DNA from: Cytophaga sp051961495
Lineage (GTDB): Bacteria > Bacteroidota > Bacteroidia > Cytophagales > Cytophagaceae
Reading direction: 5' to 3'
Assembly: GCF_051961495.1 (NCBI RefSeq)
Contig: NZ_JBQCDF010000005.1
Coordinates: 1 to 64,000 of the forward strand
DNA length: 64,000 nucleotides
The translations under genes were made by a program, and so were the position numbers. Under the pieces are notes generated by a model. That model was not told where the DNA came from. It searched no databases and was given only the letters and a program-made list of their open reading frames with translations. The stretch's first letter is position 1; every line of letters begins with the position of its first letter. This document shows positions 1 through 9,048 of this stretch, piece after piece.

Positions 1-2655
1 GCCTGGACGACAACTCCATGGACGCTTCCATCAAACAGTGCATTGGCTGTAGGAGAGAACATTGACTATGTATTGGTTGAAACATTCAATCCATATACAC
101 AATTACCTGTGCGTGTAATTTTAGCGAAAGCGCTTGTTGGAAAATATTTTTCTGACAAAGCAAAGGACATCGCGCTTGAAGATTATAAAGCAGGTGATAA
201 AGTTATTCCGTTTAAAATTCAAACCGAATTCAAAGGCAAAGACTTAGTCGGCATTGAGTACGAACAGCTGATGCCATACCTGCAACCGGACGCGCCTGCA
301 TTCCGCGTAATCGCAGGTGATTTCGTAAGTACAGAAGACGGTACAGGTATCGTACACATTGCGCCAACGTTTGGCGCAGATGATGCGCGCGTTGCAAAGG
401 TTGCCGGTATTCCATCCATCGTTACCAAAGACGATCGGGGCAATGAATATCCGCTGGTTGATAAACGCGGCCGTTTCACCAGCGAGGTTACAGACTACGC
501 AGGTGAATATGTGAAAGAAGCTTATTTAACCGACGAAGAAAAAGAAGCAGAGCGTGCCAAGCAAGGCCGTGATAAATACTTGAGTGTAGACGAACGCATT
601 TCCATTAAGCTGAAAGAAGCAAACCGCGCATTTAAAGTAGAGAAATACGAGCACACGTATCCGCATTGCTGGAGAACAGATAAGCCGGTATTATATTATC
701 CGCTGGATTCCTGGTTCATCAAAACAACAGCAAAGAAAGACCGTTTGGTTGAACTGAATAAAACCATCAACTGGAAACCGGAATCTACCGGTACCGGCCG
801 TTTCGGAAACTGGCTGGAGAACCTGGTTGACTGGAATCTCTCACGCTCACGCTACTGGGGAACACCGCTTCCGATCTGGCGTACAGAAGATGGCTCGGAA
901 GAAAAATGTATTGGCTCGATAGAAGAGTTGAAAGCGGAGATTGTAAAAGCACAGAAAGCGGGTATCGAAACAGCAACAGATATCAAAGATCTTCACAGAC
1001 CATATGTAGACAATATTGTTCTGGTAAGCGATTCGGGAAAGCCTATGAAACGTGAGCTGGACCTGATTGACGTATGGTTCGATTCAGGTGCGATGCCTTA
1101 CGCGCAATGGCACTATCCATTCGAAAACAAAGAAATATTCAACAACAACTATCCGGCAGACTTCATTGCTGAAGGTGTGGATCAGACACGTGGCTGGTTC
1201 TTTACCCTGCACGCAATCTCCGGTATGTTGTATGATAAAGTTGCATTTAAAAATGTAATTGCAAACGGCCTGGTACTGGATAAGAACGGAAACAAAATGT
1301 CCAAACGTGTAGGCAACGTAGTGAACCCGTTTGAAACCATTGATAAATATGGTCCGGATGCAACACGCTGGTATATGATTACCAATGCACCGCCATGGGA
1401 TAACCTGAAATTCAACCTGGATGGTATTACAGAAGTGCAGCGCCGTTTTTTCGGTACACTTCAGAATAACTATTCATTCTTTGCTTTGTATGCAAACCTT
1501 GACAACTTCACGTACGCGGAAACAGATATCGATTTGCGGAACCGCACGGAGAGCGATCGCTGGATCTTGTCAAAGCTGCAGTCGCTGGTGAAAGAAGTAG
1601 AGACTTCGTATGCGGAATACGAACCGACAAGAGCAGGCCGTGCGATACAGGATTTTGTGGTAGATGATTTAAGTAACTGGTATGTACGTCTGAACAGAAA
1701 ACGTTTCTGGAAAGGCGAATACAATGCAGATAAAACAGCTGCTTACCAGACGCTATATACTTGTTTGGAAACGGTTGCGAAATTAGGCGCGCCGATTGCT
1801 CCGTTCTACATGGATAAATTGTTCCGTGACCTGAACGAAGTAAGCAAGAAGAACAGCGTAGAATCTGTGCACCTGGCAGACTTCCCTAAAGTGATAGATG
1901 CTTACCTGGATGTTGAGCTGGAAGAGCGTATGAACCTTGCTCAGCGCGTTTCTTCATTGGTGCACTCAATCCGTAAAGCGCAGACCATTAAAGTGCGTCA
2001 GCCTTTATCACGCATCCTGATCCCGATTCTTCAGCCGAAGATGAAAACACAGATCCAGGCTGTAGAAGACCTGATCAAAAATGAAGTAAACATCAAAGCC
2101 GTTGAATACATTGAAGACACTTCAGGCGTGGTTGTTAAAACGATCAAACCAAACTTCAAGAAATTAGGAAAAGAATACGGTGCGAAGCTGAAAGAGATCG
2201 GTAATGCGATTGCAGAACTGCAGGCCGCCGACATCGCAGCGATTGAGCGTGGTACATACAACCTGAAACTTGCTGACGGCACCCTTATCCCGATTACTGC
2301 TGAAGATGTAGAGATCCGTTCTCAGGATATCCCGGGCTGGTCGGTAGCTTCTGAAAGCGGTATTACAGTAGCGCTTGATATTACACTGACAGATGAATTG
2401 CGCAAGGAAGGTATCGCGCGTGATGTGGTAAACCGTGTACAGAACCTGCGCAAGGACATGGGACTTGAAGTACAGGATAAAATTCGCATTACGATTCAGA
2501 AGGTGGATGAACTTATCAATAATGCGCTAAGCTCAAACCAGGAATACATCTGCACAGAAACGCAAGCCTTCTCCTTAGAGTTAGTTGAAAAACTTGCTGA
2601 TGGCAAGGAAGTAGAAATGGATGAGCAAACGCTTATCATGAAAATAGAAAAATAA
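1..2655 (+). CDS. ileS: Isoleucyl-tRNA synthetase, 5' truncated by window edge
   Basis: Charges tRNA-Ile with isoleucine in the cytoplasm (class I aminoacyl-tRNA synthetase). The reading frame is open from base 1 and its first codons read TTTPWTLPSN, a conserved part of the IleRS core, so the true start lies upstream; the TTG at 43 is internal. Visible parts are the editing (CP1) region, the segment EGVDQTRGWFF before the second signature, the KMSKR loop (bases 1294-1308), and the anticodon-binding and C-terminal helical region. About 884 residues are present; family members of this type are usually over 1000, so roughly the first fifth is missing. lspA follows after a repeat-rich gap, as often seen in bacteria. 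Family assignment is secure. Confidence 0.98.
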   Translation, partial: AWTTTPWTLPSNSALAVGENIDYVLVETFNPYTQLPVRVILAKALVGKYFSDKAKDIALEDYKAGDKVIPFKIQTEFKGKDLVGIEYEQLMPYLQPDAPAFRVIAGDFVSTEDGTGIVHIAPTFGADDARVAKVAGIPSIVTKDDRGNEYPLVDKRGRFTSEVTDYAGEYVKEAYLTDEEKEAERAKQGRDKYLSVDERISIKLKEANRAFKVEKYEHTYPHCWRTDKPVLYYPLDSWFIKTTAKKDRLVELNKTINWKPESTGTGRFGNWLENLVDWNLSRSRYWGTPLPIWRTEDGSEEKCIGSIEELKAEIVKAQKAGIETATDIKDLHRPYVDNIVLVSDSGKPMKRELDLIDVWFDSGAMPYAQWHYPFENKEIFNNNYPADFIAEGVDQTRGWFFTLHAISGMLYDKVAFKNVIANGLVLDKNGNKMSKRVGNVVNPFETIDKYGPDATRWYMITNAPPWDNLKFNLDGITEVQRRFFGTLQNNYSFFALYANLDNFTYAETDIDLRNRTESDRWILSKLQSLVKEVETSYAEYEPTRAGRAIQDFVVDDLSNWYVRLNRKRFWKGEYNADKTAAYQTLYTCLETVAKLGAPIAPFYMDKLFRDLNEVSKKNSVESVHLADFPKVIDAYLDVELEERMNLAQRVSSLVHSIRKAQTIKVRQPLSRILIPILQPKMKTQIQAVEDLIKNEVNIKAVEYIEDTSGVVVKTIKPNFKKLGKEYGAKLKEIGNAIAELQAADIAAIERGTYNLKLADGTLIPITAEDVEIRSQDIPGWSVASESGITVALDITLTDELRKEGIARDVVNRVQNLRKDMGLEVQDKIRITIQKVDELINNALSSNQEYICTETQAFSLELVEKLADGKEVEMDEQTLIMKIEK

Positions 2656-2659
2656 AATC

Positions 2660-2717
2660 AGTATAAAGTGTAGAGTGTAAAGTGTAAGAGCTTACACTTT
2701 ACACTACACTTTTACAC
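2660..2717. repeat. Heptad-unit inverted repeat between ileS and lspA
   Basis: The left arm is four consecutive 7-nt units (AGTATAA, AGTGTAG, AGTGTAA, AGTGTAA). The right arm carries the complementary units TTACACT, TTACACT and then CTACACT with a 2-nt phase slip. Bases 2674-2688 and 2691-2705 form a perfect 15-bp stem with a 2-nt loop. It could fold as a strong hairpin in the ileS-lspA transcript. The architecture matches three other elements in the window. Confidence 0.85.
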
Positions 2718-2724
2718 GAATAAT

Positions 2725-3351
2725 ATGCGCTATACCAAATACTTTTTGCTGACGATAGGAGTTATCCTTTTTGATCAGATCATTAAACTATGGGTGTTCA
2801 ATACATTTCCATTTGAAGGCTACGAACATCCGTATCTCCGCCTGGGCAACTGGTTCAAGCTTCATTATATTACCAATGAAGGGATGGCATTTGGTATCAA
2901 GCTTGCCGGGGATTACGGCAAATTGGTATTAAGCCTGTTCCGCTTGCTGGCAATGGTTGGTATCAGCTATTACCTTTATGTAATGGCAAAGAAAAATATG
3001 CATCCTGGGTTTCTGTGGAGTATTGCGTTGATCCTTGGTGGTGCCATGGGAAATGTGGTTGACAGCACTTTCTATGGTGTGTTCCTGGACCTGCCAACGT
3101 CAAATGCACCGATGCTTTGGTTTCATGGCCGCGTGATCGATATGTTTTATGTAGATATCTGTAACTGTCTGATCCCTGATTGGGTTCCGGTGTTTGGCGG
3201 AAGTTATTATCCGTTGTGGCCGATTTTTAACTTTGCAGACGCATCCATCTTTGTAGGAGTGGCAGTCATATTGCTTTACCAGAAACGTTTTTTCCCTGAA
3301 AAGGAAACGGTAAAGCAGCCAACAACAGAGCCTCAGCAACAGCAGCAATAG
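2725..3351 (+). CDS. lspA: Lipoprotein signal peptidase (signal peptidase II)
   Basis: Inner-membrane aspartyl protease that removes the signal peptide from diacylated prolipoproteins. The protein has 208 residues and four hydrophobic segments. The two catalytic aspartates are in the expected motifs, GNVVDS and NFADAS, and the early Asp (FDQIIK) is present. About 55 residues lie between the two catalytic motifs, against about 27 in E. coli, an extended loop seen in Bacteroidota LspA. The tail ends in a short glutamine run. It follows ileS, a classical neighbour, and ends at a strong terminator. Its likely substrates include the GldB, GldD, LemA-like and TonB-associated lipoproteins in this window. 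Confidence 0.97.
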   Translation: MRYTKYFLLTIGVILFDQIIKLWVFNTFPFEGYEHPYLRLGNWFKLHYITNEGMAFGIKLAGDYGKLVLSLFRLLAMVGISYYLYVMAKKNMHPGFLWSIALILGGAMGNVVDSTFYGVFLDLPTSNAPMLWFHGRVIDMFYVDICNCLIPDWVPVFGGSYYPLWPIFNFADASIFVGVAVILLYQKRFFPEKETVKQPTTEPQQQQQ

Positions 3352-3379
3352 TAGAGCACAGGTTTCTGATAAATAATTG

Positions 3380-3422
3380 AACAACAGCCAGGCGGTTTTT
3401 ACCGCCTGGCTGTTGTTTTTGG
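3380..3422 (+). terminator. Rho-independent terminator after lspA
   Basis: A perfect stem of about 17 bp (arms around 3380-3396 and 3401-3417, core CCAGGCGG/CCGCCTGG) has a short T-rich loop and is followed by a run of T. It ends the ileS-lspA transcript. Confidence 0.93.
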
Positions 3423-3545
3423 TGGTATCAAAAAAGTATTTTGAGTCTTGAAGCCTGAAAATGAAACCATTTCACAACATCGACGTTCAAACAACTAATT
3501 TTAGTTTAACATTTTCAAAATCCCCATTTTAAACCCTAAAACAAA

Positions 3546-3998
3546 ATGAAAAAATTTATCCTCTCTGTTGCGATTCTTTTTGGTGCAACAATGCTTACAC
3601 ATGCGCAAACCTCACTTTCCATCAAACCTATCATGGAGCAAGGATTGGAGTTCGTAAAAGAAATTGAAAAAAAATACGACGGTAAGGCCATCATCACAAA
3701 AGCAGAATTTGATTTTGCATTGGATGATAACTATACAATGATTGACCTGACGAATTCGCTAACCTATATATTTGCAGGCTTGGGCGACGAAAACATTGAA
3801 GATATATCCTTAGTTGTTTATAAAAATGAAAACGGCAGCTGGGTAAAAGTATCTGAAGACAGTGAGTTTAAAAACTCTGCTGTTGTTTCTTACCAACCGC
3901 CATCTGCTGGTGAGTACGCAGTAGACATCAAAGTAAACAAATACAAGACTGCCGATAAAATTGGCCATGTCGGATTGTTTATTCTTGCGACAAAATAA
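3546..3998 (+). CDS. Secreted protein of unknown function
   Basis: The 150-residue product begins with a clear Sec signal peptide (MKKFILSVAILFGATMLTHA, cleavage likely before QTSL), so it is exported to the periplasm or beyond. The mature part is acidic with predicted beta character; the second half (SYQPPSAGEYAVDIKV) resembles beta-sandwich modules of the pre-peptidase C-terminal type, but the match is weak. No catalytic motif, lipobox or T9SS domain is visible. It stands alone between two terminators and converges on the patatin gene. I do not recognise the family; expression as a real protein is supported by the signal peptide and ATG start. Confidence 0.75.
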   Translation: MKKFILSVAILFGATMLTHAQTSLSIKPIMEQGLEFVKEIEKKYDGKAIITKAEFDFALDDNYTMIDLTNSLTYIFAGLGDENIEDISLVVYKNENGSWVKVSEDSEFKNSAVVSYQPPSAGEYAVDIKVNKYKTADKIGHVGLFILATK

Positions 3999-4021
3999 TT
4001 TGGTTTTAGTTGTTATAGTAG

Positions 4022-4056
4022 AAAGATCCCGCTCTCAAGGCGGGATCTTTTGTTTT
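4022..4056 (+). terminator. Terminator after the secreted protein gene
   Basis: An 11-bp perfect stem (4022-4032 with 4040-4050, core GATCCCGC/GCGGGATC) is followed by TTTTGTTTT. It ends the upstream + strand gene before the convergent lipase gene. Confidence 0.92.
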
Positions 4057-4078
4057 ATACTTATTGAACAGAAACAAA

Positions 4079-5119
4079 TTATTTTCTTTGAAAAAAACTC
4101 AATGCACCTGCGCGGCCGCTCGCGATCAGCGCATTGACCGTTTCGGGATCAAGCTTGCGCACACGCGGCGAGAGATTCAGGTTGTCGATACTTATTGTTC
4201 TTTTAATAGTAGAAACTTGTGAGAGCTCCGGATTGGGTTTGTCTACCAATGTGAAATAAAGCGCCGAAGCGAACTGATCCATCTTTGTAATATCCATAGC
4301 TGCAACGCCTGAATTTTCAACATTGTATTTGATCTGGTCAGAACGTTCCAGCAGAATGCCCAGTGTTTGCGGATTGGAATAGTATGCATTTATGGAATCA
4401 AAGTTCGAAGTATATTTGGTTGAATCAAACATATGGATGGGATAATTAGACAGCACACCGCCGTCGACCATCATGTGCAGTGGCTTTGTTGATGATGCTT
4501 GTGTTGCATAAACCTTGCCGGCATCATCTATTAAGACCGGTTTATAGTATAGAGGAATAGACATGGAAATGCGCACTGCATCACGTATAGACATGTTTGG
4601 ATATTGTTCATGAGAAAAAATTCGCAGGCATTGATAAGTCAGATCGGTACCTGTTACATACAGATCTTTATATCCTTTTGAAAGCCTCTGGGTATGCAGC
4701 TCAGCAAATGTTATCTCTGCAGAACCTGTTTTTTTAGTGATCAGTTCACCGATCCATTCGGTAAAGGCGTCTCCTTTGTACCAGCCAAATTGTTTACGCA
4801 GTCTTCTTGTACCGCCGATTACAGACCAGCCGCCATCATTGAATTTTTTAAGTGGAATTGTTTTCGCAATTTCCTGCATCTCTGCCGGTGTGTATCCCAC
4901 AGCGAGCAATGCTGCCTGTATGGCCCCGGCAGAACTGCCGCCAACACGCTCCACCGATTCTAGGATATGCAGGCTGTCTAGCACTTCATAAGCGCCGATA
5001 TAAGCAAAGCCGCGAATACCGCCTCCTTCCAGCACAATATTTTTATAAGCAGATTGTGCGCTTGTAGCCAAACTGATTAGTAAGAAAAAGAAGGTGGAAA
5101 TAAAATGATGCTTATTCAT
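4079..5119 (-). CDS. Patatin-like phospholipase, exported
   Basis: Predicted lipid acyl hydrolase with a Ser-Asp dyad. The 346-residue protein has an N-terminal signal peptide (about residues 1-21), then the oxyanion-hole motif EGGGIRG (31-37), the nucleophile elbow GGSSAG with Ser63, and the catalytic Asp219 in VDGGVLSNYP. These are the four hallmarks of the patatin family (PF01734). It lacks the POTRA and barrel region of PlpD/FplA-type fusions, so it is a single-domain exported lipase. The substrate cannot be deduced; envelope phospholipid is likely from its location. Monocistronic, convergent with the upstream gene. Confidence 0.92.
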   Translation of the reverse strand: MNKHHFISTFFFLLISLATSAQSAYKNIVLEGGGIRGFAYIGAYEVLDSLHILESVERVGGSSAGAIQAALLAVGYTPAEMQEIAKTIPLKKFNDGGWSVIGGTRRLRKQFGWYKGDAFTEWIGELITKKTGSAEITFAELHTQRLSKGYKDLYVTGTDLTYQCLRIFSHEQYPNMSIRDAVRISMSIPLYYKPVLIDDAGKVYATQASSTKPLHMMVDGGVLSNYPIHMFDSTKYTSNFDSINAYYSNPQTLGILLERSDQIKYNVENSGVAAMDITKMDQFASALYFTLVDKPNPELSQVSTIKRTISIDNLNLSPRVRKLDPETVNALIASGRAGALSFFQRK

Positions 5120-5199
5120 TTGATGTCATGTATATCTTTAATCAATGCTAAAAAAACCGGTTCAAAGCTTTTAGCCCTAGGCCTTCTGCGTTAGGCTTT

Positions 5200-7290
5200 C
5201 TAACTTATCCTGCTCCACTCCTTACTATTGCGACTCTTTGATTCCATGTAACTGCGCAGCATGCGGTTCTCCGGCTTTAACAGATCCGGATCTGAGTCCA
5301 GTAGCTCCATAGCCGATTGCCTGCTCAGCTGCAGGGTTTGTGAATCCTGCGCCAGGTCGGCGAGACGCAGGTCGAGCACACCGCTTTGTTGTGTACCTGC
5401 CAGGTCGCCGGGGCCGCGGAGTTTCAGGTCCACATCGGCAATTTCAAAACCGTTTGTGGTGCGCACCATCGTTTCGATACGTGTTTTGGTATTCGCAGAA
5501 AGTTTATGACTCGTCATCAGTATGCAATAGGATTGATCAGCCCCACGACCAACACGGCCGCGCAGCTGGTGCAATTGTGAAAGTCCGAAGCGTTCCGCGT
5601 TTTCAATCACCATCACACTGGCGTTGGGCACGTTTACACCAACTTCAATCACCGTTGTAGCAACCATGATCTTGGTTTCGCCTTTAACAAAACGCTGCAT
5701 TTCAAAATCCTTGTCTGCCGGCTTCATGCGTCCGTGCACAATGCTGATCGGATATTCCGGAAATGCGCGGTTGATGCTTTCAAAACCATCCATCAAATCT
5801 TTCAGGTCAAGCTTTTCAGACTCTTCAATCAAAGGATACACAATGTATACCTGTCTTCCTTCCTGGATCTGCTTGCGGATAAAACCGAATACCAGCAGGC
5901 GGTCTTTGTCGTATTTATGCGAAGTAGCAATTGGCTTTCTACCAGCCGGCATCTGGTCAATCACCGAAATATCAAGGTCGCCGTATAGCGTCATTGCCAG
6001 CGTGCGCGGAATGGGCGTTGCTGTCATGACCAGCACATGCGGCGGAATATCTGTATTCTTTTTCCAGAGCCTGGCCCGCTGTGCCACACCAAAGCGGTGC
6101 TGCTCATCAATGATGCAGATGCCTAATTGTTTAAACTGCACAACATCTTCAAGAATGGCGTGTGTGCCGATTAATATTTTCAGACTGCCATCAAGCAAAT
6201 CACGGTGAATAACATCACGTTCTTTCTTTTTTGAGGAACCGGTAAGTTTGGCAACGGTTAAACCAACTTTGTCTGCAAGTACTTTCAATCCTTCATAATG
6301 CTGCGCCGCAAGAATTTCGGTAGGAGCGATCAGGCAAGCCTGGTAGCCATTATCAATGGCCATGAGCATACACAGAAAACCCACGATGGTTTTTCCGCTT
6401 CCTACGTCACCCTGCAGCAAGCGGTTCATCTGCTTACCTGAGCATACGTCTTTGTATATTTCTTTAACCACACGCTTTTGTGCATCGGTAAGATCGAAGG
6501 GTAAATGTTCTTTATAAAAAACATTCAGCGTAGGAATGTGATTGAATACAAAACCTTTGTAATGTACTTTTCTATAGGTGCGCTGATGCAGGAGTTTGAT
6601 CTGAATTAAAAAAAGTTCTTCAAACTTCAGGCGCGCTTTTGCTTTTTCAAGTGCATTGGCGTTAGGCGGAAGATGAATCCATTCCATGGCTTGAGCCCGT
6701 GAGATCAGCTTGTACTGATTGATGATGGCTGCAGGCAGTATCTCAGGAAGTTTGGATGCAATCTCTTTAACCAACCGTTCGGTTAATTTTGAAATGGCTC
6801 TGCTATCGATGCCGCGCGCTTTTAGTTTTTCGGTAACGTTGTAAACCGGCTGCAAACCTTTTTCTGTATTTTCTCCGGAATACAGCTCCATCTCCGGATG
6901 TACGACATTCAGCTTGCGTCCGTAAAGATTGGGCTTGCCAAAGACTACGTAAATCGCATTGGGCTGAATGTTTTTTTCGATCCATGCTCCGCCCTGAAAC
7001 CACACCAGTTCCAGAATGCCTGTATCGTCCTGTACATAGGCGATCAATCGTTTCTTTGGTCCGACACCCTGGCTGGAAATGCCGGTGATCCGGCCACGCA
7101 CCTGTATGTAAGGCAAGTCTTCGTGGATGTCTTTAATGGAATATATTTTACTTCTATCCTCGTGGCGGAAAGGATAGTAGTAGAGCAGGTCTTCAAAAGT
7201 AAAAATCCGCAGCTCGGTATTGAGCAATGCAGACTTTTGCGGACCAATCCCCTTTAGAAACTCTATCTTCGTATCAAGAATATTTGACAT
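5200..7290 (-). CDS. recG: ATP-dependent DNA helicase RecG
   Basis: Remodels stalled replication forks and branched recombination intermediates. The product has 696 residues from the chosen start. It has the N-terminal wedge/OB region, then an SF2 helicase core: Walker A GDVGSGKT (about 294-301), DEQH box (about 395), TATPIPRT, and the late motif QLRGRVGRG. I start at MSNILD (7290). An upstream in-frame ATG at 7314 would add MEFGISKR, but those codons lie in the heptad repeat that precedes the gene and do not look like family sequence. The N-terminus has the typical KGIGPQKSALL. Family length is normal. Confidence 0.97.
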   Translation of the reverse strand: MSNILDTKIEFLKGIGPQKSALLNTELRIFTFEDLLYYYPFRHEDRSKIYSIKDIHEDLPYIQVRGRITGISSQGVGPKKRLIAYVQDDTGILELVWFQGGAWIEKNIQPNAIYVVFGKPNLYGRKLNVVHPEMELYSGENTEKGLQPVYNVTEKLKARGIDSRAISKLTERLVKEIASKLPEILPAAIINQYKLISRAQAMEWIHLPPNANALEKAKARLKFEELFLIQIKLLHQRTYRKVHYKGFVFNHIPTLNVFYKEHLPFDLTDAQKRVVKEIYKDVCSGKQMNRLLQGDVGSGKTIVGFLCMLMAIDNGYQACLIAPTEILAAQHYEGLKVLADKVGLTVAKLTGSSKKKERDVIHRDLLDGSLKILIGTHAILEDVVQFKQLGICIIDEQHRFGVAQRARLWKKNTDIPPHVLVMTATPIPRTLAMTLYGDLDISVIDQMPAGRKPIATSHKYDKDRLLVFGFIRKQIQEGRQVYIVYPLIEESEKLDLKDLMDGFESINRAFPEYPISIVHGRMKPADKDFEMQRFVKGETKIMVATTVIEVGVNVPNASVMVIENAERFGLSQLHQLRGRVGRGADQSYCILMTSHKLSANTKTRIETMVRTTNGFEIADVDLKLRGPGDLAGTQQSGVLDLRLADLAQDSQTLQLSRQSAMELLDSDPDLLKPENRMLRSYMESKSRNSKEWSRIS

Positions 7291-7295
7291 TCGTT

Positions 7296-7413
7296 TTGAA
7301 ATTCCAAATTCCAAAAAACAAATAACAAACGAATAAAAATCGCCTGAAGAAGTTTATAGCAGTTTGGAATTTGTTATTTGCTATTTGGAATTTATATTTT
7401 GGTTATTTGAATT
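7296..7413. repeat. Heptad-unit inverted repeat between gldD and recG
   Basis: On the - strand the recG-proximal arm reads TTTGTTA, TTTGTTT, TTTGGAA, TTTGGAA in perfect 7-nt steps. On the + strand the other arm (7363 on) reads TTTGGAA, TTTGTTA, TTTGCTA, TTTGGAA and continues less regularly into the gldD stop codon. The arms are inverted copies about 30 bases apart. The unit differs in sequence from the AGTACGG-type elements, but the period and the inverted layout are the same. Confidence 0.8.
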
Positions 7414-7993
7414 TAAGTGTTTCGATCAAGTGCATCACATCTTCTTTCATATATTTGATCACTGGCGCAAGAGAATCATTCTTGGTAGATGTTCTGAAAT
7501 ATACAGCACCACGCAGGAAATTTTTTGTTGTATCGGTTGCGTGAAACTGAACCTGGCTTGGCACATCGCCGCTCAGTTCAAATACCTTCACGGCATAACC
7601 GTTTTTGTTATCGGTAACCAATTCATCGATCGCGTATGCTTTTACATTGTGTTTGTTTGCCAGCGTATGTGAATCCTTGATGTATTCATCAATGGTTTTA
7701 AGATTGTTGTTGGTTTTTTTATAGGTGATCTGAATGTTGGCTCTGAAGTCAGGGTAGTAGATGTCGATCCAGTACGGTTCAGCAGTCTTGGAAGTGTCGG
7801 GAATGATCTTCGCCATGGAAGAATATTCAAAGGTATATGGATAGTCGCCTGTAAGCGTATCGTAGCTGTGCGCAGGGAGTTCGATCTTGTTGTAACCTTT
7901 TGGTTTTGGCATGAAGGTAGTTTCTTCATTACTGCAGGCGGACGCAAGAATAAGCAAGCTGATAATTACCGAAACAAATAAATTACTTTTCAT
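7403..7993 (-). CDS. gldD: Gliding motility lipoprotein GldD
   Basis: Envelope lipoprotein required for gliding in Bacteroidota, where Gld proteins support the T9SS/gliding machinery. The 196-residue product starts MKSNLFVSV with a lipoprotein signal ending in LASAC, Cys20 being the predicted lipidated residue. The segment PYTFEYSSMAKIIPD and the terminal LAPVIKYMKEDVMHLIETL fit GldD. I use the ATG at 7993 rather than 8014 because it places the signal peptide at the N-terminus. It overlaps the end of gldE by 11 nt, so the two are translationally linked, as in the mutY-ssb-gldE-gldD order known from Flavobacterium. The last codons run into a heptad repeat. Confidence 0.92.
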   Translation of the reverse strand: MKSNLFVSVIISLLILASACSNEETTFMPKPKGYNKIELPAHSYDTLTGDYPYTFEYSSMAKIIPDTSKTAEPYWIDIYYPDFRANIQITYKKTNNNLKTIDEYIKDSHTLANKHNVKAYAIDELVTDNKNGYAVKVFELSGDVPSQVQFHATDTTKNFLRGAVYFRTSTKNDSLAPVIKYMKEDVMHLIETLKFK

Positions 7994-8867
7994 TTTCTGA
8001 ATTTTCTGGAACAATTACTTTAACACGTAAAATACGTTTGCTGTTTACAGCATCAATCTTGAACACATAACCTTCGTAGGTTATTTCATCGCCGAGGCGT
8101 GGCATGTCTGAATGGATATTCAGCAGCAGTCCGCCCAATGTTTCACTTTCACCTTTCACTTCATTAAACACATCATCATTTTGCAGATTGATAGCTTTGT
8201 AGAAATCCATCAGTGAAATTTTTCCTTCAAACAGATAACTGTTATCGCTGAGCTTTGCATACGGTTTCTCATCGTCATCATATTCATCGTGAATATCACC
8301 AACGATTTCTTCAATTACATCTTCCATGGTGATCAATCCGGCAGTGCCGCCGTACTCATCTACTACAATGGCCATGTGCAAATGTTTCAATTGAAATTCG
8401 CGCAACAACTCTTCGATCAGTTTTGTTTCAGGAATGAATTCAACGCTGCGGATGAGTTGCTGCCAGTTGAAATCATGGGGTTTGTTATAAAACGGAAAAA
8501 GATCTTTAATATTTAAAACGCCTTCAATTTTATCTGCAGATTCTTTATATACCGGAATCCTGGAGAAGCCGCAGGTGCTGATGTATTCCTGTAGTTCCTG
8601 ATAATTGAGGGCGATATCGACGGCTGCCATATCCATGCGCGGACACATGATCTGCTTCACCATGATGTTACCAAATTTAACCAGTCCGCGGATCATTTCT
8701 TTTTCTTCGCGGGTGCTGAGTTTACCTTTGGCAGACTCTAATTCGTGCTCCAGCTTTTCGATGTATTCACGCTGGCTATCGGTAATTTCAGCAATACCAA
8801 ACAGCTTGCGTACATATTTCGAAAATGAATCAGTTCCTTTTTTGTTCTGTTTACTCCCTTCGGACAT
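7983..8867 (-). CDS. gldE: GldE/CorC-type CBS-domain protein lacking the membrane domain
   Basis: The 294 residues comprise two CBS domains (about residues 75-205, with FSRIPVYKE and VVDEYGGTAGLITMEDV) and a C-terminal CorC_HlyC domain. Gene order (ssb, gldE, gldD) identifies it as the gldE locus. GldE of Flavobacterium is described as a membrane protein with an N-terminal DUF21-type transmembrane domain; here the N-terminus is hydrophilic (MSEGSKQNKKGTDSF) and no such segment precedes it, so the product resembles soluble CorC. The ORF cannot be extended into a membrane domain: a terminator for ssb lies just upstream. Function in gliding is inferred from context; a general role as a nucleotide-sensing accessory factor is equally possible. 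Confidence 0.85.
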   Translation of the reverse strand: MSEGSKQNKKGTDSFSKYVRKLFGIAEITDSQREYIEKLEHELESAKGKLSTREEKEMIRGLVKFGNIMVKQIMCPRMDMAAVDIALNYQELQEYISTCGFSRIPVYKESADKIEGVLNIKDLFPFYNKPHDFNWQQLIRSVEFIPETKLIEELLREFQLKHLHMAIVVDEYGGTAGLITMEDVIEEIVGDIHDEYDDDEKPYAKLSDNSYLFEGKISLMDFYKAINLQNDDVFNEVKGESETLGGLLLNIHSDMPRLGDEITYEGYVFKIDAVNSKRILRVKVIVPENSENEK

Positions 8868-8889
8868 AAAACTTTATAAATAGAATGTA

Positions 8890-8936
8890 ATGTAAAATAA
8901 GAAAGCCTGTTGCAGGCGCAATGCCGGCAACAGGCT
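8890..8936 (-). terminator. Terminator after ssb
   Basis: A hairpin with arms AAGCCTGTTGC and GCAACAGGCTT is followed on the - strand by TTCTTATTTT. It separates the ssb transcript from gldE-gldD, implying a separate gldE promoter between it and 8867. Confidence 0.85.
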
Positions 8937-9048
8937 TGATGAATTGCCTATGCACTAACTATAACAACTGTTGAGGGAGATATAGTTAAATTACAAACGG
9001 GGTAAGGATCAGCGGATCGTTCCAACAAACAATTCTTTTAGTGAAACA

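Noticed and set aside
5624..6208. 194-codon + strand ORF opposite recG
   Set aside because: Antisense shadow of a conserved helicase core; its product has no recognisable domain.
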